Notes under the pieces: generated by a model | What the model was told of the DNA's origin: nothing | What the model saw: the letters and a program-made list of their open reading frames with translations, nothing else | Databases searched by the model: none | Made by a program: the position numbers and the translations under genes | NCBI RefSeq assembly: GCF_012927485.1 | Contig: NZ_JABBPC010000012.1 | Coordinates: forward strand, 62,001-126,000 | Direction: 5' to 3' | Source: Polaromonas sp. | GTDB lineage: Bacteria > Pseudomonadota > Gammaproteobacteria > Burkholderiales > Burkholderiaceae_C | Length of the DNA stretch: 64,000 nt | Part shown: in pieces, positions 9,644 through 18,567 of the stretch | Layout: every line of letters begins with the position of its first letter | Numbering within the stretch: the stretch's first letter is position 1

Positions 9644-11206
9644 CTAGAGAACGTGAATTTCAGTCATCATGCCGCCGAAATTTTCCGCATCGTTCGACAA
9701 ATGGTCGAGTTGAGTCGTGTAGAGAAAATAGGTCCCCTGGGGAATATTGGTGACGTCGAGAATCACATCGGCAGACTCCCCGCCACCGATCGTCAACGAG
9801 TTGGTGGTGTAGTACAGGTTCTCGCCAGCCATATCTCGCAGCAACCGCGCGTGAAAACCAATCACCAGCATCGGCACACCGACAGTCGCCAGCGTGTGGT
9901 ATTCGGTCACGCTGAGGTTCGAGATGCGCAGCAGTGCACGGGTCTGTCCACTCGTCTTGTCAATGGTGATCAGCGTTGGTTGCACCTGCGACGGTCGCGA
10001 CACCCCGTCGCTGGATGCCGTCGTGATGGCGCCTCCAGGCAACGGGTTGGTCGACGAAACAGGCAGGTTTGCATAGCCCGGTACGCCAATGGTGTCGGGA
10101 TAACTCCGCCCACTCAGGGTGAAATATTTGTCCTTCATATCGACAAATGGCTCGGGATTGAAAGTCATACCGATGAAGTGAAAGTTCGGATCGAACCCCA
10201 TCATCTGTATCGGATGCTCGACGTCATATCGTGTAGAGCCATCGCCGTCGTTGTAGGCGTATTTCGCCCCTGCTATTTGTTTCGCGCCGGTATCTTTTCT
10301 GGGTAGAGGTGCCGAACAAAGTATGTCTTTGCTGCAATCTTCGGGCGGAAATGTCGCGTTTGGATAATGCGCAGAAGCCTGTGTTGAAACTGGCGCGTTC
10401 GGATGAAGATAGTCATGCAGCGCGGTGTACAGGCTTGCGCCTTCCGCCAGGCGGTTCTGACGAGGCCGAACAAAAAGTTGTCCCACCATCCCCATCTGCA
10501 AGTGCTCAGGAGGGGTGATATGGCAATGCCAGAAATAGGTGCCTGCATCGGGTGCGGTGTAGTAATAAGTAAAGCTCCCCGCAATATTGATCGCAACTGA
10601 CGCGTCAGGTACTCCATCGAAAAAAGACGACGCGTTGGGGTAGCCGTGGAAGTGCACGGTGTGCTGCTCGAACAAATCAGGTCGCATGATCATTCCGACG
10701 TTCGACAGCGTGAGAAAGAATTCGTCATCTTCGTCAATGGCCATCATCGGACCGGGGGCCTGGGCGGCCAGTACACCGTTGTTCATCATGAGGGCGGGTT
10801 CCGTGATGGCTGCGTTGTTCGGCGGTGTAGCGTCACCCGGAAATATAGGGCCGACAAATGGGCTGTTAAATACTTCTGCCGACTGAGTGCCCGGAAGACC
10901 CGCGGAGAGATCAGCCAGTCCTGACAACGCCCCAAATCCGAATAGATACATCTGCTGTCCGTCGGCCATCGTGGCAAAGCCGTCGCCGCCCGAGATATGC
11001 TGGCACTTAATCTGCGGATTCGCATTTTCCACGGTCGGCCGCGTCGGGTCTCCGGGGATCATCGAGTCAACCTTGCCGTCAAGCGACTTGTGCAGGGTCG
11101 TACCATTCGGACACTGCACCCGAAAAGCCTGTGCAACGGCTGGTGCGCTGGCTGCGATCAGCAGCAATCCCGACAGGCCGCCGTAAATCAATTTAGTGAT
11201 GGACAT
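9644..11206 (-). CDS. secreted multicopper-oxidase-like protein, T1-type half
   Basis: 520 residues. ATG 11206 was chosen over an in-frame upstream start because AAGGGAGGGTC precedes it and a clean signal peptide follows (residues 1-26, ending AVAQ). HTVHFHGYP at 182-190 and HCHITPPEHLQMGM at 227-240 supply two HxH pairs plus a Cys-His-Met set (C228, H235, M240) expected for a type-1 blue copper. The C-terminal half has cupredoxin texture (TEYHTLATVGVPMLVIGFHARLL) but no second full motif pair. First gene of the three-gene oxidase operon. In ordinary three-domain oxidases the type-1 motif lies at the C-terminus of a protein that also carries the other HxH pairs; here it lies N-terminally and the other pairs are in the next gene. 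Substrate unknown. Confidence 0.87.
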   Translation of the reverse strand: MSITKLIYGGLSGLLLIAASAPAVAQAFRVQCPNGTTLHKSLDGKVDSMIPGDPTRPTVENANPQIKCQHISGGDGFATMADGQQMYLFGFGALSGLADLSAGLPGTQSAEVFNSPFVGPIFPGDATPPNNAAITEPALMMNNGVLAAQAPGPMMAIDEDDEFFLTLSNVGMIMRPDLFEQHTVHFHGYPNASSFFDGVPDASVAINIAGSFTYYYTAPDAGTYFWHCHITPPEHLQMGMVGQLFVRPRQNRLAEGASLYTALHDYLHPNAPVSTQASAHYPNATFPPEDCSKDILCSAPLPRKDTGAKQIAGAKYAYNDGDGSTRYDVEHPIQMMGFDPNFHFIGMTFNPEPFVDMKDKYFTLSGRSYPDTIGVPGYANLPVSSTNPLPGGAITTASSDGVSRPSQVQPTLITIDKTSGQTRALLRISNLSVTEYHTLATVGVPMLVIGFHARLLRDMAGENLYYTTNSLTIGGGESADVILDVTNIPQGTYFLYTTQLDHLSNDAENFGGMMTEIHVL

Positions 11207-11839
11207 CTGACCCTCCCTTTCGTTAGCAGCGTCTGCGCGGCGATGATTTTTTTGTGTCTGAATAATCATCCTCGCGTACGGATTCTTCAGACTGCATCAA
11301 CTCGACAATGCGTTGAATTCGGATTGCGCTATTGAGATGCCGCCGATCCGTTTGCTACACACTGATAATCCGCTGAGTGAAGATTACGTTTGCTTGTAGA
11401 AAATAAGAATGGGGCAGCCCCCCCCAACGCGAGGTAGGGTCTTCACCCGCTTGAGTAGGCGGTCCTTGCTCCCGGTTCGCTGCGAGTCAACCCTCAAATC
11501 TCGCGGTATTGCGCGGAGTCCGCGAGCGCGCGTTCAACGGATTACGGAGTTCACCGAAGGGACGCTGTCAAGAAAGTGCGTTCCGACAGGCTCGTTGATG
11601 AGCATTGGGCCGGCGGTGGCGGATGACGATCAATAAAGAAGGGAGAGCGGACGGTCTCGTCAGCTTAGAAGCACAGGCCTGCTTGAAATGCGGCGAGGCG
11701 TCTTTCAATGGGCAGGTGCCCGGCAGCAAAGTAAGCGCACTCAAAGACAGAACGCGACGTCCATCAGTTGAGCCCTCGTGCAAATGCCGGGCGGGCTGAC
11801 GCTTTCAGCAGCAGGCGCACGGTCCGGGCCAACCGCCGC
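11207..11839 (-). other. intergenic region upstream of copper-oxidase operon
   Basis: No convincing gene is seen on either strand. The region should hold the promoter of the oxidase operon (start 11206) and the 3' end of the nitronate-monooxygenase transcript (stop 11840). The only structured element noticed is the inverted repeat at 11256-11292. Short frames near 11409-11799 lack ribosome-binding sites and recognisable products. Confidence 0.5.
11256..11292. promoter_or_regulatory. inverted repeat upstream of copper-oxidase operon
   Basis: GTCTGAA (11256-11262) and TTCAGAC (11286-11292) are perfect 7-base arms, and pairing continues imperfectly inward (AATC..GGATT). It lies about 50-85 bases upstream of the oxidase start codon, where an operator would be expected. 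No regulator gene is adjacent, so the role is unknown. Confidence 0.3.
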
Positions 11840-13084
11840 TTATTCTGGCAGCGCGACCTGCTGATCGACGCCAAATTGGTAGTCGCGAAAAATATGCTCT
11901 GTGGTCAGTACCTGGTAGCTGCCATCCGGAAGCCGCCGAGTGGTGTCCTTCAGGCGGTAAGTGGTGCTCCCGCAAGTCCAGCAGTTGTAGTTGCGCATGT
12001 GGGTGCATAGACAGGTCTTGTCCATGACCGAGATATTTTTGCCATCCGGGTGCAGCGCTATTTGTTGGTTGTACGCGTTGATATAGGCACAGTTGCCGTT
12101 GCCATCCAACAGGTAGCCGTAAGCTTCGCAATTGGGTCGAATGCCGGATCCAATTGCAGGAGTGCTGCGCAGCATGCGCATGGGGTAGCCAGTGGGTGAA
12201 ATAGTGTTCACCACAATATCTTCTTCGCTCGCCCTGAAGTATTCCTGCTTGACCTTCGCGGGCAGACCGCATTCCTGCGCAACCGTAAAACGCGTTGCCA
12301 CTTGCACGGCGGCCGCGCCATTTTCCAAAAATGCGGTGGCATCACTCCCGGTAAAAATCCCGCCCGCAGCGATCAGGGGAATATCAAGTTTCTCTGTTTT
12401 CAGGTATTGGGAAATTTCGGCCAGGATGGTGGCCAGGTCGTACCGGTCCCAATCCAATCCAAAGCCCAAATGCCCTCCCGCAAGAGGGCCTTCCACCACC
12501 ACGTAATCCGGCAACCGGTTGAGACGGGCATTTTTTCGTAAGAAAATCTGCAGCGCGCGCACCGAAGAAACAATGATTCCCAGTTTGGCATCCCGAAACC
12601 GTGGCTGGTCTGCCATGAGACCGAAGGAGCCCAGGTGCAGACCGGCACTCAAGGTGATGCCGTCGATGCCCGCTTCGAGTGCGGAATTCAACCGCACCTG
12701 CAGCGTGTCGCGCGGCGAGTTCATGGTCAACTTTTCCATGCAGTTGAGAAAGACCAAGCCTTCACCGCGCTTGGCCTCCATGGTTTGACCGACGTGAAGC
12801 TTGGTGGCTTCCGCCAGGCGCGCCAAATCAAACTGAACGACGCTCTTGTCCGAGTTGTCGATGTTGTGCTTGTAGAGTTTGGTCTTTTCCTTGACAAAAC
12901 TCGTGTCGAACCGCCGGTCCGACACATCCTGCACCATCGCGTCCGAAATATGACCAATCCCGCCCAGGCGTGCAGCTTCAATTGCCAGTTCGGCGGTGGA
13001 AATGTCCACGCCCATTCCGCCAACAATGATGGGGACCAGTTCTTTGCGGCCGAATCTCAGGCGAAAATCATCAACTCGTTTCAT
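11840..13084 (-). CDS. nitronate monooxygenase-like FMN protein
   Basis: 414 residues, TIM-barrel flavoprotein of the nitronate monooxygenase/2-nitropropane dioxygenase family, which oxidises alkyl nitronates; many members are of unknown substrate. Seen: N-terminal PIIVGGMGVDIS, central EGPLAGGHLGFG with the family's conserved histidine, and a phosphate-binding AAGGIFTGSDATAFLENGAAAVQVATRF-type stretch. The last ~95 residues form a cysteine-rich tail: C319, C329, then C358-x-C360 and C368-x-x-C371, a spacing that could bind a metal. It stands alone, with ~460 bases upstream and ~630 bases downstream free of genes. An inverted repeat (13169-13188) lies 85 bases upstream and may be its operator. 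The substrate is not evident from context. Confidence 0.85.
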   Translation of the reverse strand: MKRVDDFRLRFGRKELVPIIVGGMGVDISTAELAIEAARLGGIGHISDAMVQDVSDRRFDTSFVKEKTKLYKHNIDNSDKSVVQFDLARLAEATKLHVGQTMEAKRGEGLVFLNCMEKLTMNSPRDTLQVRLNSALEAGIDGITLSAGLHLGSFGLMADQPRFRDAKLGIIVSSVRALQIFLRKNARLNRLPDYVVVEGPLAGGHLGFGLDWDRYDLATILAEISQYLKTEKLDIPLIAAGGIFTGSDATAFLENGAAAVQVATRFTVAQECGLPAKVKQEYFRASEEDIVVNTISPTGYPMRMLRSTPAIGSGIRPNCEAYGYLLDGNGNCAYINAYNQQIALHPDGKNISVMDKTCLCTHMRNYNCWTCGSTTYRLKDTTRRLPDGSYQVLTTEHIFRDYQFGVDQQVALPE

Positions 13085-13543
13085 CGGTGTCCTTGGTGAG
13101 GGTGCTATGGTGCCGTATGGACAGCCCAGCGAGCCCGTAATGGCCTATTGTTCCGGATAAATGAAACTTATTACCGAGAATGGTAATACCTTGAAAGGCG
13201 GCACGAGGTCCAGGGTTGCCTTAAATACGGCTCAGAAAGTGGATAAGTGATCAGAGGTGACTTGAATTTACGGCGGCGGGAGGGGCTTATTGGGCGTGAG
13301 CCTGACCACCCAGTGAGCCTCAAGGCCAGCCCTGAGCCGTTTTAGAGTCGGTAAGCAGGCCTTGCGCGCCGGAAATGAGCAAACCGTCATAGTGTATTAC
13401 GTGTCGGCGCTGCAGCCTCTGAGCGTGTAAGGCTTTGAGACAACCGGAGCTCTCTGCCACGGGCTAACACGCGCCGGACTGGACTATTTGGGCAGACTTG
13501 ACCCGGCCGCTCTCCGCCGACTGAACCGCCTCACCCCGACACC
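13085..13543. other. intergenic region between nitronate monooxygenase and MlrC-like genes
   Basis: About 460 bases without a supportable gene. It contains the inverted repeat at 13169-13188 and must hold the nitronate-monooxygenase promoter and the end of the catabolic operon transcript. No clear GC hairpin with a T-run was seen. Confidence 0.5.
13169..13188. promoter_or_regulatory. TATTACC-N6-GGTAATA inverted repeat
   Basis: Perfect 7-base arms separated by 6 bases, 85 bases upstream of the nitronate-monooxygenase start codon. Arm length and spacing suit a dimeric repressor such as a TetR- or MarR-type protein, but no such gene is adjacent. Candidate operator only. Confidence 0.35.
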
Positions 13544-15043
13544 TTATGGAAAGTCCACAGCACTATCGAGCGGATAAATAGGTCGTCGAATTTTCTTGAA
13601 TGGAAACAGTGAATAATTTGAACTCGTAGGACCACCAGAATCGGAATCGCACTCCACGAGCCCTTTACTGAGGGGCTCAAACACAGGCCGACAGTACATC
13701 CGGGATTTCAACAACAAATAGGCTTTTTCGGCGGGCTCGATCCCCACGCAGGTGTAGACCCCCAGATCAAACGGCTCGACGCGCTCTTCGGTAACGACGA
13801 TTTCCGCAGCCCCGATGTCGAACAGGACAGTACGCCCCATGTTGACTTTTGATCCCGTATAAATGGGGCCGCGAACGCAAAACTCGCCTGAACTGATGAC
13901 GCGCACCACGCCGGTTAGTACCGGTGGCGTCTTGGTCAATCCTTGTGCTTTTAGCAAAGTCTTGTTGCCCAGCGCCAGCGAGACTTTGGCCCCGACGCCC
14001 GCGGCGACCAATTGCGCAACCGACTCCGGATCCCACAGTGGCCCGACCGCAATGCCGGTCAGACCGGCTTGCAACACCGCCTCCAGCACATCCATGGTGT
14101 CGCAACTGCCGCCTGACATGACGTTGTCGCTGTGGTCGAGCAACAGCACCGGTCCGCCGCCCGGGACAGCGGCAAGCGCCTGCGCGCGCTGCAGCGATCG
14201 TGCAAGCGGCTCGCTGGTGTAAATGAATCCCTCGCGGTCTTCCCAGATCTGATGCGAGATGCGTGCGGCAACCACAGCGGCAGAATCAACATGGCGGTCC
14301 GCCACCACCACCACCGACATGCCCGCGCCCTCAAAATCGGCGAGCGAAAATCCGGCCATGATCGACACCGCGAGAATGCCAGGCTCGGTTTCGGCGGCGA
14401 GCGCCGCGTTAACCGCGCGCTGCATTGCAGAAACCGACGTATTACTCATCAGGGTATGCGACAACAAAGGCAACTGGCACCATGCCATGACCGGCTGGAT
14501 ACGCTTCTCGAGCATCTCGACCAGTAAGCCTCCCGCATGAGCCCCGGTTTCGTACATGTCGATATGGGGATAGGTTTTAAAGCTCACAATGATGTCGCAA
14601 TTAGCGACCATCTTCTGCGTCAGGTTGCCATGCAGGTCAAGAGCGACACATACCGGCACACCGGGTGCCATCTGTCTGATTTTTTCCAGTAAGTTACCCT
14701 CCCCGTCCTCGGCCTGTTCCGCCACCATCGCCCCGTGCAAATCCAGCATGATCGCGTCACATCCTTCCGCAATGGCCGCCAGGATGGACCCGCATATCGC
14801 GTCGTACGCGGCTGCCGCAACGATGCCACTGGGATTGGCCGTCGCCGCGACAGGTGTCACCACTGAGGCCCCTAAGACAGATTCCGCAATATCCAAAAAT
14901 GCACCCATGGCGGTTCGAGCACCTTTCTGATCCCGGTAAGCGTCTTCGTTCCACATCGGCGCGAAGGCCCGGAGCGGGGTTTCGATTGGCGAGAACGTAT
15001 TGGTCTCGTGGTTGAAGCGGGCGATCACAATCTTGCGCGACAT
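13544..15043 (-). CDS. M81 family metallopeptidase (MlrC-like)
   Basis: 499 residues, the usual length for the MlrC (microcystinase C) family: a zinc-dependent N-terminal domain (1-~290) and an MlrC C-terminal domain (~300-480). Seen: N-terminal ARFNHETNTFSP, LDLHGAM and ALDLHGN, then PHIDMYETG, rich in likely metal ligands, and LLDHSDNVMSGGSCDT at the start of the C-terminal domain. The founding member degrades linear microcystin products, but most homologues lie in catabolic operons with importers and act on unknown small amides or peptides. It is the distal gene of the amidase/ABC operon, 228 bases after the preceding gene, with an AGGAG ribosome-binding site; that gap could hold an extra promoter. 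The actual substrate is not deducible. Confidence 0.9.
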   Translation of the reverse strand: MSRKIVIARFNHETNTFSPIETPLRAFAPMWNEDAYRDQKGARTAMGAFLDIAESVLGASVVTPVAATANPSGIVAAAAYDAICGSILAAIAEGCDAIMLDLHGAMVAEQAEDGEGNLLEKIRQMAPGVPVCVALDLHGNLTQKMVANCDIIVSFKTYPHIDMYETGAHAGGLLVEMLEKRIQPVMAWCQLPLLSHTLMSNTSVSAMQRAVNAALAAETEPGILAVSIMAGFSLADFEGAGMSVVVVADRHVDSAAVVAARISHQIWEDREGFIYTSEPLARSLQRAQALAAVPGGGPVLLLDHSDNVMSGGSCDTMDVLEAVLQAGLTGIAVGPLWDPESVAQLVAAGVGAKVSLALGNKTLLKAQGLTKTPPVLTGVVRVISSGEFCVRGPIYTGSKVNMGRTVLFDIGAAEIVVTEERVEPFDLGVYTCVGIEPAEKAYLLLKSRMYCRPVFEPLSKGLVECDSDSGGPTSSNYSLFPFKKIRRPIYPLDSAVDFP

Positions 15044-15271
15044 AAGTTCAGCTCCTGCTAAAGGCTAAAGGCTATAAATAAGATAATTTGCGATTGAGCC
15101 AGACTGGCAAAACCGTATGACGCTGCGCCTGACCAACCGCCTTGCTTGCCGGAGAAGCCCGGCGCTGCCCGAATGTGCCAAAAGCTGTCGTCAAGCGCTC
15201 GGCTTTCTCGAGTCCAGAACCACCGGAACCATCCAGTGAAGTCCGACATGGCGCGTGAAAAAATGAGCCGG

Positions 15272-16570
15272 TCATACTGAGGGTCCTGTCAGCAATGCCT
15301 TGTGAGCCCAGTTCGCGAGCTGCAGCACTTTATGGTCGGATCCAAAGCGGCCGATCAGTTGAAGGCCCAACGGCAAACCTTGTTGGCCGCTGGCAAACGG
15401 CAGGTGGATACACGGCAGCCCGAGCAAGGTCCACATTCGGCTGAACACCGGGTCGCCAGTGGCATTCAAACCGGTCGGAGCTTCGCCGATCGCGCTTGGC
15501 GCAAGCAGCACATCGCAGGCATCAAAACACGCATCGATGAGTTGGCGTCCACGCATTGCCGCTGCCAGGTTTTCCTGATGCCGCTGACAGCTGATAGCCA
15601 TACCTGCCGCTAGCAGGGTACTTAGTTCGCGGCTCAATGCCTTTGAATGGCTGATGCGCTCGGCGGCCAGACTGCGCGCCGCCTCGTAGGCCATGATGTC
15701 GGTCTGCACCTGCACCATCGATGCCATCAGGTCTGGCAAAGTCACATCGGTCAGCAAGGCGCCGGCGTGTGCAAGCTTGTCGCGGGCTTGCAGCATGATG
15801 GCCTGGGTATCGGCATCGGCACGCGGCCACTCGTGGGTGCGGCAAATGCCGATTCGAGCGCCGCTCGCGCCCTCAATATCCAGCAAGCGTTTGTCGCCAG
15901 TCAAGGCCGCTACAAAGAGCGCAACGTCTGCGACAGAGCGACCGAACGCGCCGACCGTATCGAGTGATTTCGACAAACTTTTGATGCCTGCCCGAACAAT
16001 CCAGCCGTAGCTGGGTTTATAGCCAACCACGCCACAAAACGCAGCCGGGCGGATCACTGACGCGGCGGTCTGGGTGCCGAATGCGAGTGGCACCATGTAG
16101 TCGGCCACTGCGGCGGCGGACCCACTGGACGATCCACCGGGTGTGCAATCGAGGCGATGGGGGTTATGCGTTTTACCGGCGTGAAACGTCGCGAATTCAG
16201 TGGTTACCGTTTTCCCCAGGATGACCGCGCCCGCTTCGCGGCACAGTGCGACAGCTGCTGCATCGGTAGCGGGTTGGTGTTGCGCATAGATTGGAGAGCC
16301 ATATTCGGTGGGCATATCAGCGCTATCGAAGAGATCCTTCACGCCGATCGGCAGACCATGAAGCAAGCCGCGAATCGGGCCGCGGTCGAGTTCGCGCGCA
16401 TGCGCCAAAGCGCTATCGGCGGCGACGAAAGTCCAGGCCAGCACTGCCGCCTCGCGCGCGTCGATACGGTCGAGACAAGCGCGCACCAGTTGCTCAGCGC
16501 TGATTTCCCTGCGCTGCAGCAGGCGTGCCGCAGCGCTAGCGTCCAGTTCGTTGAGGGGAATCGGGTTCAT
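15272..16570 (-). CDS. amidase-signature family amidase
   Basis: 432 residues from ATG 16570. An in-frame ATG at 16642 would add 24 residues and overlap the previous gene; it has an AAAGG-like site, so the start is uncertain. The Ser-cisSer-Lys triad is readable: K78 in GVKDLFD, S147 in GGSSSGS, and S171 in TQTAASVIRP. The nucleophile loop reads TAAS rather than the usual DTGGS, a mild divergence. The family hydrolyses amide bonds in compounds ranging from allophanate to fatty amides. Co-directional with the AllA-like gene (38-base gap) and the Liv-type importer, so it probably hydrolyses the imported compound or an intermediate. It is the second amidase of the operon; the two are not close copies. 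Confidence 0.9.
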   Translation of the reverse strand: MNPIPLNELDASAAARLLQRREISAEQLVRACLDRIDAREAAVLAWTFVAADSALAHARELDRGPIRGLLHGLPIGVKDLFDSADMPTEYGSPIYAQHQPATDAAAVALCREAGAVILGKTVTTEFATFHAGKTHNPHRLDCTPGGSSSGSAAAVADYMVPLAFGTQTAASVIRPAAFCGVVGYKPSYGWIVRAGIKSLSKSLDTVGAFGRSVADVALFVAALTGDKRLLDIEGASGARIGICRTHEWPRADADTQAIMLQARDKLAHAGALLTDVTLPDLMASMVQVQTDIMAYEAARSLAAERISHSKALSRELSTLLAAGMAISCQRHQENLAAAMRGRQLIDACFDACDVLLAPSAIGEAPTGLNATGDPVFSRMWTLLGLPCIHLPFASGQQGLPLGLQLIGRFGSDHKVLQLANWAHKALLTGPSV

Positions 16571-16608
16571 GCTTTGCACCAGTCGAGGACGATGGGACGG
16601 AACAATTT

Positions 16609-17118
16609 CTAAGGGTGATCCAGAACGGGGGCGTCCAGCCATCGGCCTTTCGCGGCCATGTGTTCTTGCGTGTCCATACGGTAATTTTTGCCCTCGATGA
16701 CGGCAAACCGATCCGCATCATTCAGGGCAATCAGACCATGATGCCAAGTTCCCCGATGCAAACTGATGCCTTGGCCGGGCGACGTCACGAAGGCTGCGGC
16801 GTGCTGCCACTCAGGGCTGGCGCGGCCGGGCGCCACCACCACGACAAAACGGTGCATGCCCATTGGAATAAATACCTGGCTGGCCTGCAGATGGCGTTCG
16901 AGCTTGACAATCCACAGTGGAAAAGTGCGTGCATTTGCAAGATAAATTCCGATCGTCGGCCTCGCAACGTCACCGCTCGAATCAAATTCAGCCAGATCCG
17001 GATAGCGTTTTGTCGTACCCTCGTTAATGAACTCGGCGGTAGCGCGCCTGATGTCGATCACCGCGCCATAGCCAGCAAAGTTTTCCGCTGTGACGTTCCG
17101 GCAGGCAAGCCGCGGCAT
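16609..17118 (-). CDS. ureidoglycolate lyase family protein (AllA-like)
   Basis: 169 residues from ATG 17118, whose first base overlaps the stop of the ABC ATPase gene (TGATG), so translation is probably coupled; a longer start at 17139 would run into that gene. The bicupin-like ureidoglycolate lyase fold is suggested by ERHLQASQVFIPM and RGTWHHGLIAL, which carry the expected histidines. True AllA cleaves ureidoglycolate to glyoxylate and urea in allantoin degradation. No allantoinase, allantoicase or urease lies nearby, so this may be a paralogue acting on another ureido or hydroxyacid amide. It sits between the importer and the second amidase, pointing to a shared nitrogen-compound pathway. 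Confidence 0.85.
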   Translation of the reverse strand: MPRLACRNVTAENFAGYGAVIDIRRATAEFINEGTTKRYPDLAEFDSSGDVARPTIGIYLANARTFPLWIVKLERHLQASQVFIPMGMHRFVVVVAPGRASPEWQHAAAFVTSPGQGISLHRGTWHHGLIALNDADRFAVIEGKNYRMDTQEHMAAKGRWLDAPVLDHP

Positions 17119-17852
17119 CAAAAGTCCAGTCCCAGCCACTGCTTCACCTGTTCATGCAGATCGCCCTGAAATTCTTCTTTCTCGCCTGCCGCTGTGATGC
17201 GGCCAAGGCTAAGCACGTGCACCCGATCAGACATTCGCACAACGCGTCTGACGTTATGGTCGATCAGTAGAATTCCCATGCCCGCCTGGGAAAATTTTTC
17301 GATCCAGGAAAACACCTCTTCAGCCATGATCGGCGACAAGCCGATACTCGGCTCGTCGATCAGGCACATGCGCGGTTGCTGCAGCCACGCTTTTGCGAAC
17401 TCCACCTGTTTCTGTTGCCCGCCGGACAAATCACCGGCCTGCGCCGCGCGCTTCTCGCTAATTGCAGGAAATGCTTCGAGCACCTCTTCATAGCGTTGAG
17501 CAATGACGCCAGAGAATTTCTTCTTGCGTCCCTGCAGCGGCAGCAACAAATTCTCTTCGACGGTCAGATAGGGAAAGAGGCTCGACTCTTGCGGGATGCA
17601 ACAAATGCCGAGATCGATCAACTGATGCGGAGGAACCCCAGAGATCGATTGACCCAGGAAATTGACTTGCCCGGCTTTGGGTCGCAGGAGCCCGCAGATC
17701 GTTTTGACGACCGTGGATTTTCCGGCGCCATTCAGCCCAATCAGACCACTGACCTGGCCGGCGTGGACTTCCAGCGACACATCACGAAGCACGTCGATGT
17801 CTTGCGCATAGCCCGCAGTCACATTCTCGACGCTCAACAACAATTCAGACAT
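17118..17852 (-). CDS. livF: branched-chain-type ABC transporter ATP-binding protein (LivF-like)
   Basis: 244 residues, the second ATPase of a Liv/urea-type importer. Seen: Walker A GLNGAGKST (~39-47), signature LSGGQQKQ, Walker B CLIDEPSIGL, and an HNV switch histidine after LLID. It overlaps livG by 8 bases. With LivG it would drive uptake through LivHM. The family transports branched-chain amino acids, urea and many amide compounds; the adjacent hydrolases favour an amide or ureido substrate. Confidence 0.93.
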   Translation of the reverse strand: MSELLLSVENVTAGYAQDIDVLRDVSLEVHAGQVSGLIGLNGAGKSTVVKTICGLLRPKAGQVNFLGQSISGVPPHQLIDLGICCIPQESSLFPYLTVEENLLLPLQGRKKKFSGVIAQRYEEVLEAFPAISEKRAAQAGDLSGGQQKQVEFAKAWLQQPRMCLIDEPSIGLSPIMAEEVFSWIEKFSQAGMGILLIDHNVRRVVRMSDRVHVLSLGRITAAGEKEEFQGDLHEQVKQWLGLDF

Positions 17853-18567
17853 GACTCGAACTCCCCAGGTAGGCCTCGATCACCGGTGTGCTTTCCAGCA
17901 CGCTACGGGTCGGGCCGACCGCGATGACCTTGCCCGCATTCACGCAGACAGAGCGCTGACATAAATCGACAACGATAGGCATGTCGTGGCTGACCAGCAC
18001 GAAAGTCTGGCCGTCGGCGTTGCGGCGCCGGATGAAGCTGGCCATGGTTTCGCGCATGACCGGATGCACCGCTGCAAAGGGTTCGTCCAGAAGCGCTATC
18101 TTCGGTGGCTCGATGAAGCACATCCCGAACTCCAGCAGCTTGCGTTGCCCGCCCGACAACTGACCGGCATCGAGATACTGTACGGGCGTGAGCGTCAGCT
18201 CTTCAAGGAGCGCTTGGGCGCGATGCCCCGCTTCTTTTTCCGTGAGCCCCATGGCCATTCCAGCCACCAGCAGGTTATCGAGCGTCGTAATCTGAACGAA
18301 TACCCGCGTCATCTGAAACATGCGCAGCAAGCCTCGCCGGGCCAGTTCAACCGTACTCAAGCGCGTCACCTCCTCGCCCGCGAAGTGGACTTCACCAGCG
18401 TCCGGCCGTAAAAACCCGGACAACATATTGAGCACCGTGGTCTTGCCCGACCCGTTGGGTCCGATCAATCCAAGAATCTCGCCTTTTTCGACGGCAAAGC
18501 TCACGTCGTCCACGGCCGCGACGCCACCAAAGCGTTTTGAGAGACCACTGATCGTGAGTAGGCTCAT
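17845..18567 (-). CDS. livG: branched-chain-type ABC transporter ATP-binding protein (LivG-like)
   Basis: 240 residues. Walker A GPNGSGKTT (~36-44), signature LSGGQRKLLEFG, Walker B IALLDEPFAAV, and a VSHD switch are all present. Overlaps livM by 4 bases and livF by 8, so the transporter genes are translationally coupled. It is the partner ATPase of LivF. Confidence 0.93.
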   Translation of the reverse strand: MSLLTISGLSKRFGGVAAVDDVSFAVEKGEILGLIGPNGSGKTTVLNMLSGFLRPDAGEVHFAGEEVTRLSTVELARRGLLRMFQMTRVFVQITTLDNLLVAGMAMGLTEKEAGHRAQALLEELTLTPVQYLDAGQLSGGQRKLLEFGMCFIEPPKIALLDEPFAAVHPVMRETMASFIRRRNADGQTFVLVSHDMPIVVDLCQRSVCVNAGKVIAVGPTRSVLESTPVIEAYLGSSSHV

